From JAZGDL01 sp036477795 (GTDB taxonomy: Bacteria; Planctomycetota; Phycisphaerae; UBA1845): a stretch of 27,523 nt of DNA. A program made the translations under genes and the position numbers. This document shows, in pieces, positions 14,976 through 23,815 of this stretch (its first letter is position 1; each line of letters begins with the position of its first letter). Location: positions 1 to 27,523 of the forward strand of contig JAZGDL010000221.1 of the NCBI GenBank assembly GCA_036477795.1, given 5' to 3'. The notes below the pieces were generated by a model, which searched no databases, was not told where the DNA came from, and worked only from the letters and a program-made list of their open reading frames with translations.

Positions 14976-15995
14976 ATGACCGAGAACCGCCTAGTCACCG
15001 AGTTCCTGAACTACCTCAATTATGAACGCCATTTCTCCCCTCACACGGCGAAATGCTATGGGGCCGACCTGACCCAGTTTTGTGCGTTTCTGGTCGGCGA
15101 CACCGCGCGCAGCGCCCGGGCCGGCTCGCCGGAATCGGCATCGGCTCAGCAAGCGGGCCTGGCGGGCGAAGGCTCCTACGGTCCACAGCAGCCCTCGGCT
15201 ACGGCGGTGATGGTGGAGACGGACCTGACGCAAAAGCTGGTGGCGGTCACGGCGGAGGACGTCAAGTCGCTGTTGGCGTTTCTCGGTCAGCAGAACTATT
15301 CGAAGTCGACCATCGCCCGCAAGCTGGCCACGCTGCGGAGCTTCTACAAGTTCTGCGTGCGCCGCGACTACGTCAAGTCGAATCCGCTGATCTCCATCCG
15401 CATGCCCAAGCAGGAGAAGCGGCTTCCCAAGTTCCTCAACGTCGAGGAGGTGGAGAAGCTGCTGCGCACACCGGACCGGACCACGTTACTGGGGACCCGC
15501 GATCACGCCATGCTGGAAGTGATGTACTCGACGGGAATTCGCGTCAGCGAGCTGGTCGCTCTCAACGTGGATGACGTGGACTTCAGCGTCCAGGTGGTGC
15601 GGGTGCACGGCAAGGGCAAAAAGCAGCGCAACACGCCGATCGGCCCGACGGCGCTCAGTGCCATCACGCGATACATGGAGTTCCGCCGGGCGGACCCTCG
15701 CAGCGCCACGTTCGATCAGCAGGCCCTGTTCGTGAACAAACACGGCCAACGACTCAGCACCCGCAGCGTCCGTCGGAAACTGGACAAGTACCTGGCCGTG
15801 GCGGGTCTGGATCCGTCGATCTCGCCACACACGCTACGGCACAGTTTCGCGACGCACATGCTGGACAAGGGCGCGGACCTGAGAAGCGTGCAGGAGCTGT
15901 TGGGGCATCAATCCATATCGACGACGCAAGTGTACACGCACCTGACCACCGAGCGGATGAAGAAGTCGTACGACGAAGCGCACCCCAGAAGTTGA
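14976..15995 (+). CDS. xerC: Tyrosine recombinase XerC/XerD type, with an insert
   Basis: XerC/D recombinases resolve chromosome dimers at dif. The 339-residue protein has the SAM-like N-terminal domain (FLNYLNYERHFSPHTAKCYG) and a complete catalytic set: Arg189 in TGIRVSELVAL, a Lys near 214-216 in HGKGKKQRNTPIG, His285 and Arg288 in PHTLRHSFATHML, His311 in LGHQSISTTQ and the Tyr320 nucleophile in QVYTHL. The family is normally near 300 residues; here about 40 extra low-complexity residues (GSPESASAQQAGLAGEGSYG and flanks, about 42-85) split the N-terminal domain. ATG 14976 gives the usual MTENRLVTEFLNY start. The core is closer to XerC/D than to phage integrases. No integrase-linked attachment site or cargo is obvious, so I read it as the host gene. 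The choice of C over D is not certain. Confidence 0.88.
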   Translation: MTENRLVTEFLNYLNYERHFSPHTAKCYGADLTQFCAFLVGDTARSARAGSPESASAQQAGLAGEGSYGPQQPSATAVMVETDLTQKLVAVTAEDVKSLLAFLGQQNYSKSTIARKLATLRSFYKFCVRRDYVKSNPLISIRMPKQEKRLPKFLNVEEVEKLLRTPDRTTLLGTRDHAMLEVMYSTGIRVSELVALNVDDVDFSVQVVRVHGKGKKQRNTPIGPTALSAITRYMEFRRADPRSATFDQQALFVNKHGQRLSTRSVRRKLDKYLAVAGLDPSISPHTLRHSFATHMLDKGADLRSVQELLGHQSISTTQVYTHLTTERMKKSYDEAHPRS

Positions 15996-16021
15996 CCCGT
16001 CGGGGACACGGTTTAAGGTTC

Positions 16022-16073
16022 GAAGGTTAAAGGTTAGAATTCGCGACCTTCAACCTTCAACCTTTTAACCTTC
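16022..16073. terminator. AACCTTCAACCTT-type inverted repeat between convergent genes
   Basis: GAAGGTTAAAGGTT (16022-16035) pairs with AACCTTTTAACCTTC (16059-16073), leaving one bulged base. It lies in the 86-bp gap between the ends of xerC (plus) and the large secreted protein (minus), so it could serve as a two-way terminator. AACCTTCAACCTT repeats may simply be another microsatellite family, so the role is an inference. Confidence 0.5.
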
Positions 16074-16081
16074 AACCTCCA

Positions 16082-19000
16082 CTACGGACACGTCGGTCCC
16101 GTCCATGTGTCACCCCCGCCCGCGGCGGTGGCACCGAAACATTGGAAGATGTCAGAGAAGAACGTGACCTGCTGGTCCGGCACGTCCTTCCAGTTGCCCT
16201 GTGTGTCCACCTCGATCCCAAGATCCGGGCCTGTAAAGTTGGGGCCTCCCGCGGCGGCAGTGTTACTGAACTGCTTGAACAGGTCGGAGAAGAACGTGGT
16301 CTGCCCGTCGCCGCTGGAGTCGCAGTAAACCCAGTTGGGATCGGCAGCCTGTACCGGATCCGCATCCGGGGCGGTGCAGTCGACGCAACGCGCCGTCACC
16401 GTCGGTCTCGAGTCCGACGCTCCCTTGGGGGAAGTAGCACGACGGCTGGGACACACCGGCAAACCGGTGACATACAGGGCGTTGTTACCGCCGCTGGTCC
16501 ATTCATCCGGCGTCAGGAAGTCGGCGTCCGCGCAGTCAGGCGTGGTCTTGCCGATATTGACCAGAACAGTTCCAGCCGGGTTCTCCGCGTAGTCCTTGAG
16601 AATCAACTGCACCCAACCCTCGTTGGGATCCGTCTCCCCTTGCTTAATGCCGCACTCAATGTGAAACGCGACCGGGTCCGTAACGCTCGCATCCGGTCGG
16701 ATCTCAATGTACCGCGATGCCATATCCCCGATCACCACCGGCGGCTGGCAGGCCGGCACGCAGTCATCGCAGGTCCCGTCCTTGAAGAACTTCGGAACGG
16801 TGGCCTGGGCCAGGCATTCCGACTCGGTGATTATGCCGAGGCACAGGCCAGGCGTGGCGTTATCGCAGCAGGCACCGGTGTGCTCCGGGCAAGCGACGGT
16901 CCCGCCGTCCTCCACGCAGTTCTCGTCCTTGAACCACTGGACCTGCGGGTCACCGGTCGGACATGCCGATTCGGCGATACCGCTGGTGCATACGCCACCC
17001 GGCAGCGACTTGTCGCAACAGGCACCGGTGTGCTCGGTGCACGGCGGAACGAGATCCGCGCAGGACGTGCCCTTCTCCCACCGGAATTGGTTCAGCGGAT
17101 CAGCCGGGTCCACCGGGCAGTCCTCTTCAACTACATCATCCAGGCAGTCGCCGGTGGACCCGTCGCAGCAAGCGCCGCCCACAGCCTGGGACACATCCAG
17201 CACGAACAAGCCGCGTTCGATATCCGAGACTAAGACGATCCCGCCAGGCAGATCGCTATACACGCCCCAGGCCCCTTGGAACACCGCGAGGTTGGTTTCG
17301 GGGTGGGTGTCGTAGTGCCCGACTTCGAATGCGTTGGTCGGATCGCTGACGTTGAAAATGCGCAAGCCTGTCGTATAGTTGGCCTGGAACACGAAATTCC
17401 CGCGGACCATGAGGTTGTGGTCGATCGAGCACAAACCGCTCGTGAACGTCGTGACAAACTGTGGATTGCTCAGGTCCGAAACATCGATCACATAGGTTGT
17501 GGTCTCTGTCACATTCGGGTTGTCTAGCTCATCAAGCTCGTCGTCGATGAAGACGAATTGCCCATCCTCACTCAGCCAACCCTGATGCGTGTATGTCGTG
17601 TTGGGGTAGACCAACGTCGACAACGTGAACATATTGCCCTTGTCGGTCACGTCAGCGATCTTGAAGCCGAATCCCTCGCCGAAGCAGAACGCGATCTCCT
17701 TACCCGCATTCGGCCCGGTGGTGTAGGACACGACTTGCGCATCGTGGCACCGTGCGCTGGGGTCGTCCGTGTCGGTCCAGTCGCCCACATGCGACGGATT
17801 AGCCGGGTCCGTACCCACGTCCACGACCGTCAGCCCGTGGCCGCTATTGGTATTGGGGAGTGTCAGGTAGAGGAAGCCGCTGGCGGTATTGATGTGAAGA
17901 TCGTGAGCGTCGGTGAACCCGATGCCCAGATCGGTCGCGGTGACCAGGGAGACCGTCCCGCTGTCGATCGCCGTCAAGTCGACGACCTGAAGACCCATCA
18001 CGACCGCATCGGACACCACATAGGCGTATTCATCGAAAGTCTGCATGGCGCGCCAGATCGAGCATGGGCCCGGAATCTCGCCGACGATGATGGGGACGGC
18101 CGGATTGGTGACTTCCACAAAGGCCGCCGCGCACTCCAGGCCGATGATCGCGTACTTGCGGCCCGACGGAGAGACATAGCCCCAGACGTCGTTCGCGGCC
18201 CCCGGCGGGCCCGAAAAGCTTGTCAAGTCCACTTGACTGAGCAGCTTGACCCCTGAGGCATCGAACGTCACACCGTCCACATCGCAGTCGGTCAGGCAGC
18301 ACGCCAGACCCTTGAACCACGTTTCGGTCGCCCCGGTGCAGCCCGATTCGAGAATATCTTCCCGGCACGTCCCGTCGGCGTTGTCACAGCAGGCACCGGT
18401 AGCTTCCTCGCAGTCACCACGGGCCTCAACGGCCGCGCAATCATCGTTCTCGAAAAACTCCGGTTGCCCAAAGCCCAAGCCGGTCAGGCAGGTGTCCTCA
18501 CTGACCGGCCCGACGCAGACGCCGTCCGGCTGAGCATGGTCACAGCATGCGCCGAGCGGCAGGCACTTAAGCGTCAGCGTGCCGTTACCCTGCGCGCCGC
18601 CGGCCTCGCCGACTTGAATCTGCAATTCCTGGTCTTGGGTCACCAGGATCGTCAACTCCGACTGCGGGCCACACGCGTTGTCGTTGCAATCGATCAAATT
18701 CCCCAAGACGGCGGGGCAGCCGAAGCCGTTGTAGATCGCCAGCACCGTGTCGAAGTCGCTGCCGCACAGGCTCGCGGTCAGCGTGCCCGTACAAGAGGCC
18801 CTGTAGTTGAACCAGATGTCCGAATCCAGAGAACCACAAGGCGGCGGCGCCACCGGACCATCGAGCGTGGCCCCGGTGGTGTCGAAGTGCACCGCGCCGT
18901 CGCCGATCTCCTCCTTGTTGATACAATCGTCGTTCGGCGGCGGCGGCAGGTCCTTGATGCCGTTGAGCCGGAAGGCGATTCCCTGAATCGCCGGTTGCTC

Positions 19001-20089
19001 CCAAAACTCAATCCCAAGAAGCGGGAAGCCGCGCTGCATCGGATGCAGGTATATCACGGTGGAGGCGATGAGCGCCGTCTGCAGACCTCCGTTCCCGCTG
19101 AAATCTACCTGGGGCACTATCTCGAGCCAGTACTTGGTCTCTTTCTTCAAGACCATATTCACCGGTATGTCGAGTTGGAACGTGGGTCCGGTGTTGGCGT
19201 TCAGGAAGGGCAGACTGATAGAGGTCCACGCAAACAAGGCCACTGGAACGAACTGCGAGTAGACGACGTTCCCATCGTGATTCAATCCGACGGGGCCGAT
19301 GAATGGCGAGCCGAGGGGCCCCTTGCCCGATCCCGGTGGCAGCCCGGTGTCCCGGTATACGGTGACCCAGACGCCCTCGTATTGATTGGGGGTCGACCCG
19401 GGCGCTCCGTTATTGTGATGAACGACAAACGCGGTCACGCTGTCGATCCGGCAGGGGTTGGGACCCTGGTCATTGAGGATGAAATCGTCGACCGTGGCGG
19501 CGATGAACGGAAAGTTGGGATCGAATTGGGAGTTCCGGAAGCCGCCGTCTTCCGGCGCCCCGTTGTCCCACACACAGCCCTGGTTGCACACAAAGCCAGG
19601 CGCACCGCACGAAGTGTTCGGATGAAACTGCGCTTCCGGTCCCAGCGCCAGGCAGGCACCTTCGGTCGACTCGGTGCACATCTTGCCTCCCATTCCATCG
19701 CTCGAGCAACACGCCCCGGCACCGGTCGGGTCGATGAGCTCAGTAATGACCCCGCCCGGCGTGATCTTGAACGCGTCGTCGCTAGAACGTCCGGGCAAGT
19801 AGACGTTGCCCGAACGGTCCATGGCAATGCCGGTGGGGGCGTTGAGTAAATTCCACGCTCCATCCCCGGTGGGGTCGATATCCAACGGTACACCGCCAAG
19901 CTCAATGCCGTCGATGTACCGAAGCGAGGACTCCCCGGTCGCCGACAGAAGGGTACCGGCCGGGATGACGTTGTTGACACTGACTACGCCCTGATGGTTT
20001 ATCTGAATCGGCACCTCCGCACGCAACGCAGACGCGCTCAGAAATCCGAACGCCGCAACAACAAGCACCTTGGTTTTTCGTAGTGTCAT
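16082..20089 (-). CDS. Large secreted multi-domain protein (GACC modules, choice-of-anchor-B-like domain)
   Basis: The 1335-residue protein starts at ATG 20089, set by AAAGGAG seven bases upstream, and begins with a signal peptide (MTLRKTKVLVVAAFGFLSAS, cleavage near ALRA-EV). About 70-120 looks like one NHL-type blade. Residues 385-510 form a PPC-like beta domain (NDDCINKEEIGDGAV, DIWFNYRASCTGTLTASLCG). Residues 610-970 match the choice-of-anchor-B type (NDVWGYVSPSGRKYAIIGLE, AMQTFDEYAYVVSDA, GLQVVDL, DVTDKG, SDLSNPQFVTTF). Six Cys-rich GACC modules lie near 125, 513, 565, 972, 1022 and 1072. The C-terminus has two TFFSD-F motifs near 1266 and 1309 that may be a degenerate dockerin-like or sorting region. 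A surface or extracellular role is likely; no catalytic site is seen. Confidence 0.85.
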   Translation of the reverse strand: MTLRKTKVLVVAAFGFLSASALRAEVPIQINHQGVVSVNNVIPAGTLLSATGESSLRYIDGIELGGVPLDIDPTGDGAWNLLNAPTGIAMDRSGNVYLPGRSSDDAFKITPGGVITELIDPTGAGACCSSDGMGGKMCTESTEGACLALGPEAQFHPNTSCGAPGFVCNQGCVWDNGAPEDGGFRNSQFDPNFPFIAATVDDFILNDQGPNPCRIDSVTAFVVHHNNGAPGSTPNQYEGVWVTVYRDTGLPPGSGKGPLGSPFIGPVGLNHDGNVVYSQFVPVALFAWTSISLPFLNANTGPTFQLDIPVNMVLKKETKYWLEIVPQVDFSGNGGLQTALIASTVIYLHPMQRGFPLLGIEFWEQPAIQGIAFRLNGIKDLPPPPNDDCINKEEIGDGAVHFDTTGATLDGPVAPPPCGSLDSDIWFNYRASCTGTLTASLCGSDFDTVLAIYNGFGCPAVLGNLIDCNDNACGPQSELTILVTQDQELQIQVGEAGGAQGNGTLTLKCLPLGACCDHAQPDGVCVGPVSEDTCLTGLGFGQPEFFENDDCAAVEARGDCEEATGACCDNADGTCREDILESGCTGATETWFKGLACCLTDCDVDGVTFDASGVKLLSQVDLTSFSGPPGAANDVWGYVSPSGRKYAIIGLECAAAFVEVTNPAVPIIVGEIPGPCSIWRAMQTFDEYAYVVSDAVVMGLQVVDLTAIDSGTVSLVTATDLGIGFTDAHDLHINTASGFLYLTLPNTNSGHGLTVVDVGTDPANPSHVGDWTDTDDPSARCHDAQVVSYTTGPNAGKEIAFCFGEGFGFKIADVTDKGNMFTLSTLVYPNTTYTHQGWLSEDGQFVFIDDELDELDNPNVTETTTYVIDVSDLSNPQFVTTFTSGLCSIDHNLMVRGNFVFQANYTTGLRIFNVSDPTNAFEVGHYDTHPETNLAVFQGAWGVYSDLPGGIVLVSDIERGLFVLDVSQAVGGACCDGSTGDCLDDVVEEDCPVDPADPLNQFRWEKGTSCADLVPPCTEHTGACCDKSLPGGVCTSGIAESACPTGDPQVQWFKDENCVEDGGTVACPEHTGACCDNATPGLCLGIITESECLAQATVPKFFKDGTCDDCVPACQPPVVIGDMASRYIEIRPDASVTDPVAFHIECGIKQGETDPNEGWVQLILKDYAENPAGTVLVNIGKTTPDCADADFLTPDEWTSGGNNALYVTGLPVCPSRRATSPKGASDSRPTVTARCVDCTAPDADPVQAADPNWVYCDSSGDGQTTFFSDLFKQFSNTAAAGGPNFTGPDLGIEVDTQGNWKDVPDQQVTFFSDIFQCFGATAAGGGDTWTGPTCP

Positions 20090-20624
20090 TTGCACACTCC
20101 TTTTCATCAAGAACCTGTGTGATCCACACGAACATGGCATTCAAACCGGCTCTCACTCCGGTTCACGATTGGTGAAGAGGCGATCCAGCGTCGCCAGCAA
20201 GTTTTCAGGGCGGGTTACGGAAGCCGATCGGGGGTACAGCGAGTTCGGCAGTCCAACAAGTGGCTTGGCTGCTTCGCTCCCCTCGACGAGGTTTGAGAAA
20301 CGGGAAATCCGAATGGTTGGCTTCAGACACCCGGCCCTAAAACCACGAAGATAGCACTGCGGCCGCAGGAAATCAACCGAGAATGCTCCAAGTCAGACAA
20401 GAAGTTTGAGCATTGCGGATTGGGGATTGAGCATTGCGGATTGAGCATTGCGGATTGCGGATTGCGGATTGCGGATTGCGGATTGCGGATTGCGGATTGG
20501 GAATTGACGATTGACGATTGCCCATTCCGCGGTCGCAGATCTGGACATCCTCCGTCCCTCCGTCCCTTCGTCCCTTCGTCCCTCCGTCCTTTTGTCCCTC
20601 CGTCCCTTGAACAGTGACGGAAAA
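20090..20624. other. Gap with microsatellites
   Basis: 20090-20400 is non-repetitive upstream DNA of the secreted-protein gene and must hold its promoter, which I could not define. From 20409 microsatellites fill the rest. Frames such as IADCGLRIADC here are repeat translations and not genes. Confidence 0.65.
20409..20609 (+). repeat. GATTG-type then CGTCCCT-type microsatellites
   Basis: GCGGATTG-like units run from 20409 to about 20517, with a core of near-perfect tandem GCGGATT(G) copies at 20446-20500 and two ACGATTG units at the end. After about 30 non-repetitive bases, CCTCCGTCCCTTCGTCC units run from 20549 to 20609. Same order and orientation as 281-416. Confidence 0.9.
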
Positions 20625-21674
20625 CTAGGGCGCTTCCCGAGCGACGTTCCACGGTGCGGCGTTTAGAGCGCCGGCCTCCCGCTGCGTTCCGGTCCACTTG
20701 AAGAGCTCAAGCTTCATGGCCGGTGCCACGCCCGCACCGCCCTGCTTCATGACCCCACGCACGTCGCCGCCGGTAAGGCCGGTGATCCGTTCGATGGCTG
20801 ACTCACACATGTCGATCCTGCGTTCGATGGAGTCCCTGGCCCGCGGCTGCAGGTTCTGCCGGTCGTAACGCTCCACGTCCAGCCGTAGAAGAGCGGCCAG
20901 TTCCCGGATGATGGGTGCGGCTTGCTGGGCGGACGTCTGCCGGCCGGAGAGGTAGTCCAGTATGGCGGACTCCGCGGTGTCGTCGAGTGCGGCTCCATCG
21001 CGGTACCGCTGAACGCGGCCCTGGAGAACCTGGGCGATGGCGCCGAAGACCTCCGCGTCGGGATTGGCGAACGACATGGCCCGGTAGATGCGCTCCACCA
21101 CCACGGCATTGGCCTCTGTGGCGCCGACATCTCCCAGCACCCGCACCACGTGACGCACTTCGTTGATCGGATTGGTGGAAAGTGAGTCGCGGATTCTCTG
21201 TAATCCTTTGGCGCCGAGATAGCGGACGGATACCGCGGGAAACTTCAGCGCCGCGGTGAGGCCCGGGGCTGTTCGCTGGTCGTCGGCTTCGATCAGGGCC
21301 AGCACCATGGTTTCAGCTCGCGCGGTCGGCGGGGGTGGAGCTTTTTCAAGCTCGGTCTTGATCCCGGCGCCGAGCCGTTTGGCAAGAGCCTCCGTGAAAC
21401 GCTCAGTCGACTCCGGGGCGTTGCGAAGCCTGTCCAGCTCATGCATGAATTGTTCTCTTGCCCGTGCGGCATCGTCGCCGCCGGTGAGCTTGTCGAACTG
21501 GATGGTGAGCCAATCGTCGATGATCCGGTCATCATTGGCTCCGCTGGGACCGCGCTTTCGTAACTCCTCGATGTCGTTGTCCAGGGCCGTATTCTGGGCC
21601 CGCGCGGTGGTATCGAAGACGATGAGCGCCGGTATCATGATAAGCGCGCATAAACCACGCGGGCGGCCCGCCAT
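20625..21674 (-). CDS. Secreted helical-repeat (HEAT-like) protein, function unknown
   Basis: The 349-residue product from ATG 21674 starts with a signal peptide (MAGRPRGLCALIMIPALIVF, cleavage near ARA-QN). The rest is rich in helices with repeat-like segments: VSVRYLGAKGLQRIRDSLST, EVRHVVRVLGDVGATEANAV, AEVFGAIAQVLQGRVQRY and AAPIIRELAALLRLDVERYD. These resemble HEAT/ARM-type repeats of secreted scaffold proteins. No catalytic motif is visible. The longer frame from 21815 adds residues without support. The gene is on the same strand as the secreted protein and the cytochrome but separated by repeats on both sides, so it likely has its own promoter. The role is unknown. Confidence 0.68.
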   Translation of the reverse strand: MAGRPRGLCALIMIPALIVFDTTARAQNTALDNDIEELRKRGPSGANDDRIIDDWLTIQFDKLTGGDDAARAREQFMHELDRLRNAPESTERFTEALAKRLGAGIKTELEKAPPPPTARAETMVLALIEADDQRTAPGLTAALKFPAVSVRYLGAKGLQRIRDSLSTNPINEVRHVVRVLGDVGATEANAVVVERIYRAMSFANPDAEVFGAIAQVLQGRVQRYRDGAALDDTAESAILDYLSGRQTSAQQAAPIIRELAALLRLDVERYDRQNLQPRARDSIERRIDMCESAIERITGLTGGDVRGVMKQGGAGVAPAMKLELFKWTGTQREAGALNAAPWNVAREAP

Positions 21675-22052
21675 CTGGTGCAAACTGCGAAACACATTCT
21701 TGAATAACAAGAGCTTATACAAGTGAAAAAGCCCGGGGCTTTCCAGAGGTAATAACACGTTCGGACACTTTGTCGTCGACCAACGCCGGTTACGGACAGT
21801 ACCTACTGCCGGCAAGGGCTGTCAAGCCGCCCGTGGCACCCGAAGCGCCGAGCTGCCTGATCGAGGGGCGGCCCGGGCGCAGGCCGCCGAGCCGTAGGTC
21901 GCTCCCAACGCTGCGATGAACTCGCGGCGGTCCACATCGGTCCAGTCTCGCGTATTGACGATTGACGATTGGGAAATCCCTTCGTGCCTTCGTGTACTCT
22001 GTAAACCCCGCGCTGGCGCTTGGGGCTCTGATCTGCCTTGGTGCCTTCTTTC
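21675..22052. other. Gap with an inverted-repeat arm and a GATTG run
   Basis: A short GATTG run lies at about 21956-21972. It is followed by the arm at 21978-22047 described separately, which ends 5 bp from the cytochrome stop codon. The remainder, 21675-21955, shows no gene or repeat. Confidence 0.6.
21978..22047 (+). repeat. 70-bp inverted-repeat arm, left of the cytochrome gene
   Basis: It begins CCCTTCGTGCCTTCGTGTAC and contains CTGTAAACCCCGCGC and GGGGCTCTGATCTGCCTT. It pairs with 23624-23692 in inverted orientation with only about three mismatches. Together the arms bracket the five-heme cytochrome gene and its upstream region. Confidence 0.85.
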
Positions 22053-23306
22053 TCATCTCCCCAGGGGCTTCATCGTTTCTTGACGTGACGCCACCAGGAA
22101 CTTCATCTCCACCGGCTCGATCCGCTGCCCCGCGTCGTCCGTGACGAGGGTCTCGGTCGAGTAATGGTAGTAGAGGGCGGCTGTCACCGTTAAGCGTGAC
22201 GCAGTAATGCCACGGAAGGAAACGTCCACGGTACGCGTTTCATTGGGTTTGAGACGGGTGTCGCTGCGCACCCGGGCGGCATTGACGAACACTTCGTGCT
22301 CCCGTCTAAGCAGTCGTCCCCTCTTGTCCAGCATAACCACCTCGAACGGGATTTCGCGCCGCCCCACTTCCTTGACGCCATCGCGGATGGTGACCTCCAA
22401 CACGGCGCGGTGCATCGGCAGGCCCGTCGGAAAGCAGTGCCCACTGCCCTCGTTGGCGACTTTGACGTACACCCAGACACGATCGCGGAGCCATTCGTAG
22501 CCCGCCAGCTCCAGCTTGACGGCCTTGCGGACCCGTTCGATGTCGTGCGAACCGGAAATGTCGTGGAGGTTGACGGAGTGGGGGGTCTCTCGCTTGACAT
22601 TCAGCGCCACGACGCGGCCGGGGACCAGCGGCATGTGACAGTCCTGACACTGCGTTCCGCGGCTGGCGTACGAGCTGCTCTTCCATTCGCTGTACGTGCT
22701 TAGAACCATCACGCCCTGGGCATTCTTGTATTCGTGGCAGGCGGCGCAGAACTCCGAGCGCTTGTGCAAATCCGAGTTGACGATCTGGTGTGCCGGCGAC
22801 TGGGCGTGCCGCAACGGCCCGTACTTGGTTTTGCCGATGGTCAGACGGAAGGGATCGGCGGGATCGCTCAGGTCCACGGCGCGGACGCTGTGGCAGAAAT
22901 CGCAGGTGACACCCTCGGCCGTGATGGACTCCCGAACAGCGTAGTCTTGGCCGTGGCGCACGGTGGGTGCGTGGCACGCAAGGCACAGGCGGGCTTTGTT
23001 CTCACCGTAGGACTCGATGCTGCGCCGGTAGGCGGCCTGAAACACGCCGTTCCTCCAAGAATTAGAATGAAGCGACTGCTGCCAGACGGCATGGATCGCC
23101 TGGTGACACGCGCCGCAGACCGCCGACGAGGTCCAGCCGTCGGGATTGACGCGCGGCAAGTTCTCCGTCTGAGTTGCAGGCACGTCGGAGACTTGCCCGG
23201 CCGACTGCGGCAAGCACCACACTCCAACCACCATCACAACCGTTCCAAAGGTGAGCGACCGGCGCACGCCGGGCCGCAACGACGCCCACAGCATGAGGAC
23301 GTCCAT
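22053..23306 (-). CDS. Five-heme c-type cytochrome (c554-like)
   Basis: The 417-residue protein has five CxxCH heme sites: CGACH (64-68), CLACH (108-112), CDFCH (135-139), CAACH (187-191) and CQDCH (220-224). It starts from ATG 23306 with a hydrophobic N-terminal stretch (about 18-38, FGTVVMVVGVWCLPQSAG) that acts as a signal or membrane anchor, so the hemes should lie outside the inner membrane. After the hemes comes a beta-rich domain of about 190 residues with GSGHCFPTGLPMHRAVLEV, a GH.FPTG motif seen in c554-type multiheme cytochromes. Electron transfer is certain in type, but the partner and donor are not visible here. The longer frame from 23414 runs into GATTG repeats and is rejected. 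The gene lies between two inverted-repeat arms. Confidence 0.88.
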   Translation of the reverse strand: MDVLMLWASLRPGVRRSLTFGTVVMVVGVWCLPQSAGQVSDVPATQTENLPRVNPDGWTSSAVCGACHQAIHAVWQQSLHSNSWRNGVFQAAYRRSIESYGENKARLCLACHAPTVRHGQDYAVRESITAEGVTCDFCHSVRAVDLSDPADPFRLTIGKTKYGPLRHAQSPAHQIVNSDLHKRSEFCAACHEYKNAQGVMVLSTYSEWKSSSYASRGTQCQDCHMPLVPGRVVALNVKRETPHSVNLHDISGSHDIERVRKAVKLELAGYEWLRDRVWVYVKVANEGSGHCFPTGLPMHRAVLEVTIRDGVKEVGRREIPFEVVMLDKRGRLLRREHEVFVNAARVRSDTRLKPNETRTVDVSFRGITASRLTVTAALYYHYSTETLVTDDAGQRIEPVEMKFLVASRQETMKPLGR

Positions 23307-23815
23307 CAAACTCCGACGATTGACGATTGACGATTGACGATTGACGATTGGGGATCCCATTCGCGCCTTTGTGCCTTTCTCCCCGCAATATGTCGCCCAG
23401 CCCGACGGTTGCACCGAGGGGACGGCACCATGAGCGGGATGGCCGCGCGGGCTGAAGCCCGCGGCTCCGAGCGCAGAATCTTAACGCCGATTGGGTGTTT
23501 CGGTGAAGTGCGGCCGTCACCGGCCCTTACCCGTCGCATCCGCCGAAAAATCGCGAATCAGCAGGCAGACTACTAGGCGGCCGCGGCGATTATGTCAAGA
23601 GCCCTTCCTTCTACAGGGAAGAGAGGCACGAAGGCAGATCAGAGCCCCAAGCGCAAGCGCGGGGTTTACAGAGTACACGGAGGCACGAAGGGGAAGCGTC
23701 ACTCTTCACTCTGCCGCCGCTTGGAGGTCTGCTAGTATTGCTGGTGTGTTCTCAGGTGTTATTCACCCGCTCGGCCGGTGACAGCCGAGCCGGTGTGTGG
23801 TCGAGGTGGGATCGT
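23307..23815. other. Gap with GATTG run, hairpin and inverted-repeat arm
   Basis: ACGATTG repeats lie at about 23316-23351. A hairpin CGCGGGCT-GA-AGCCCGCG is at 23446-23463. An inverted-repeat arm lies at 23624-23692. No gene is seen. The plus-strand frame opening at 23738 is the upstream extension of the LysE-family gene, which I start at 23816. Confidence 0.6.
23624..23692 (-). repeat. 70-bp inverted-repeat arm, right of the cytochrome gene
   Basis: The reverse complement of the arm at 21978-22047, with about three differences. It includes GGGGTTTACAGAGTACACGG and ends in GAGGCACGAAGGG, near relatives of the CGTCCCT-type repeats. Confidence 0.85.

Noticed and set aside
14976..15995. Integrase of a genomic island
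   Set aside because: The core is closest to XerC/D, no tRNA or attachment repeats border it, and the neighbours are ordinary envelope genes.
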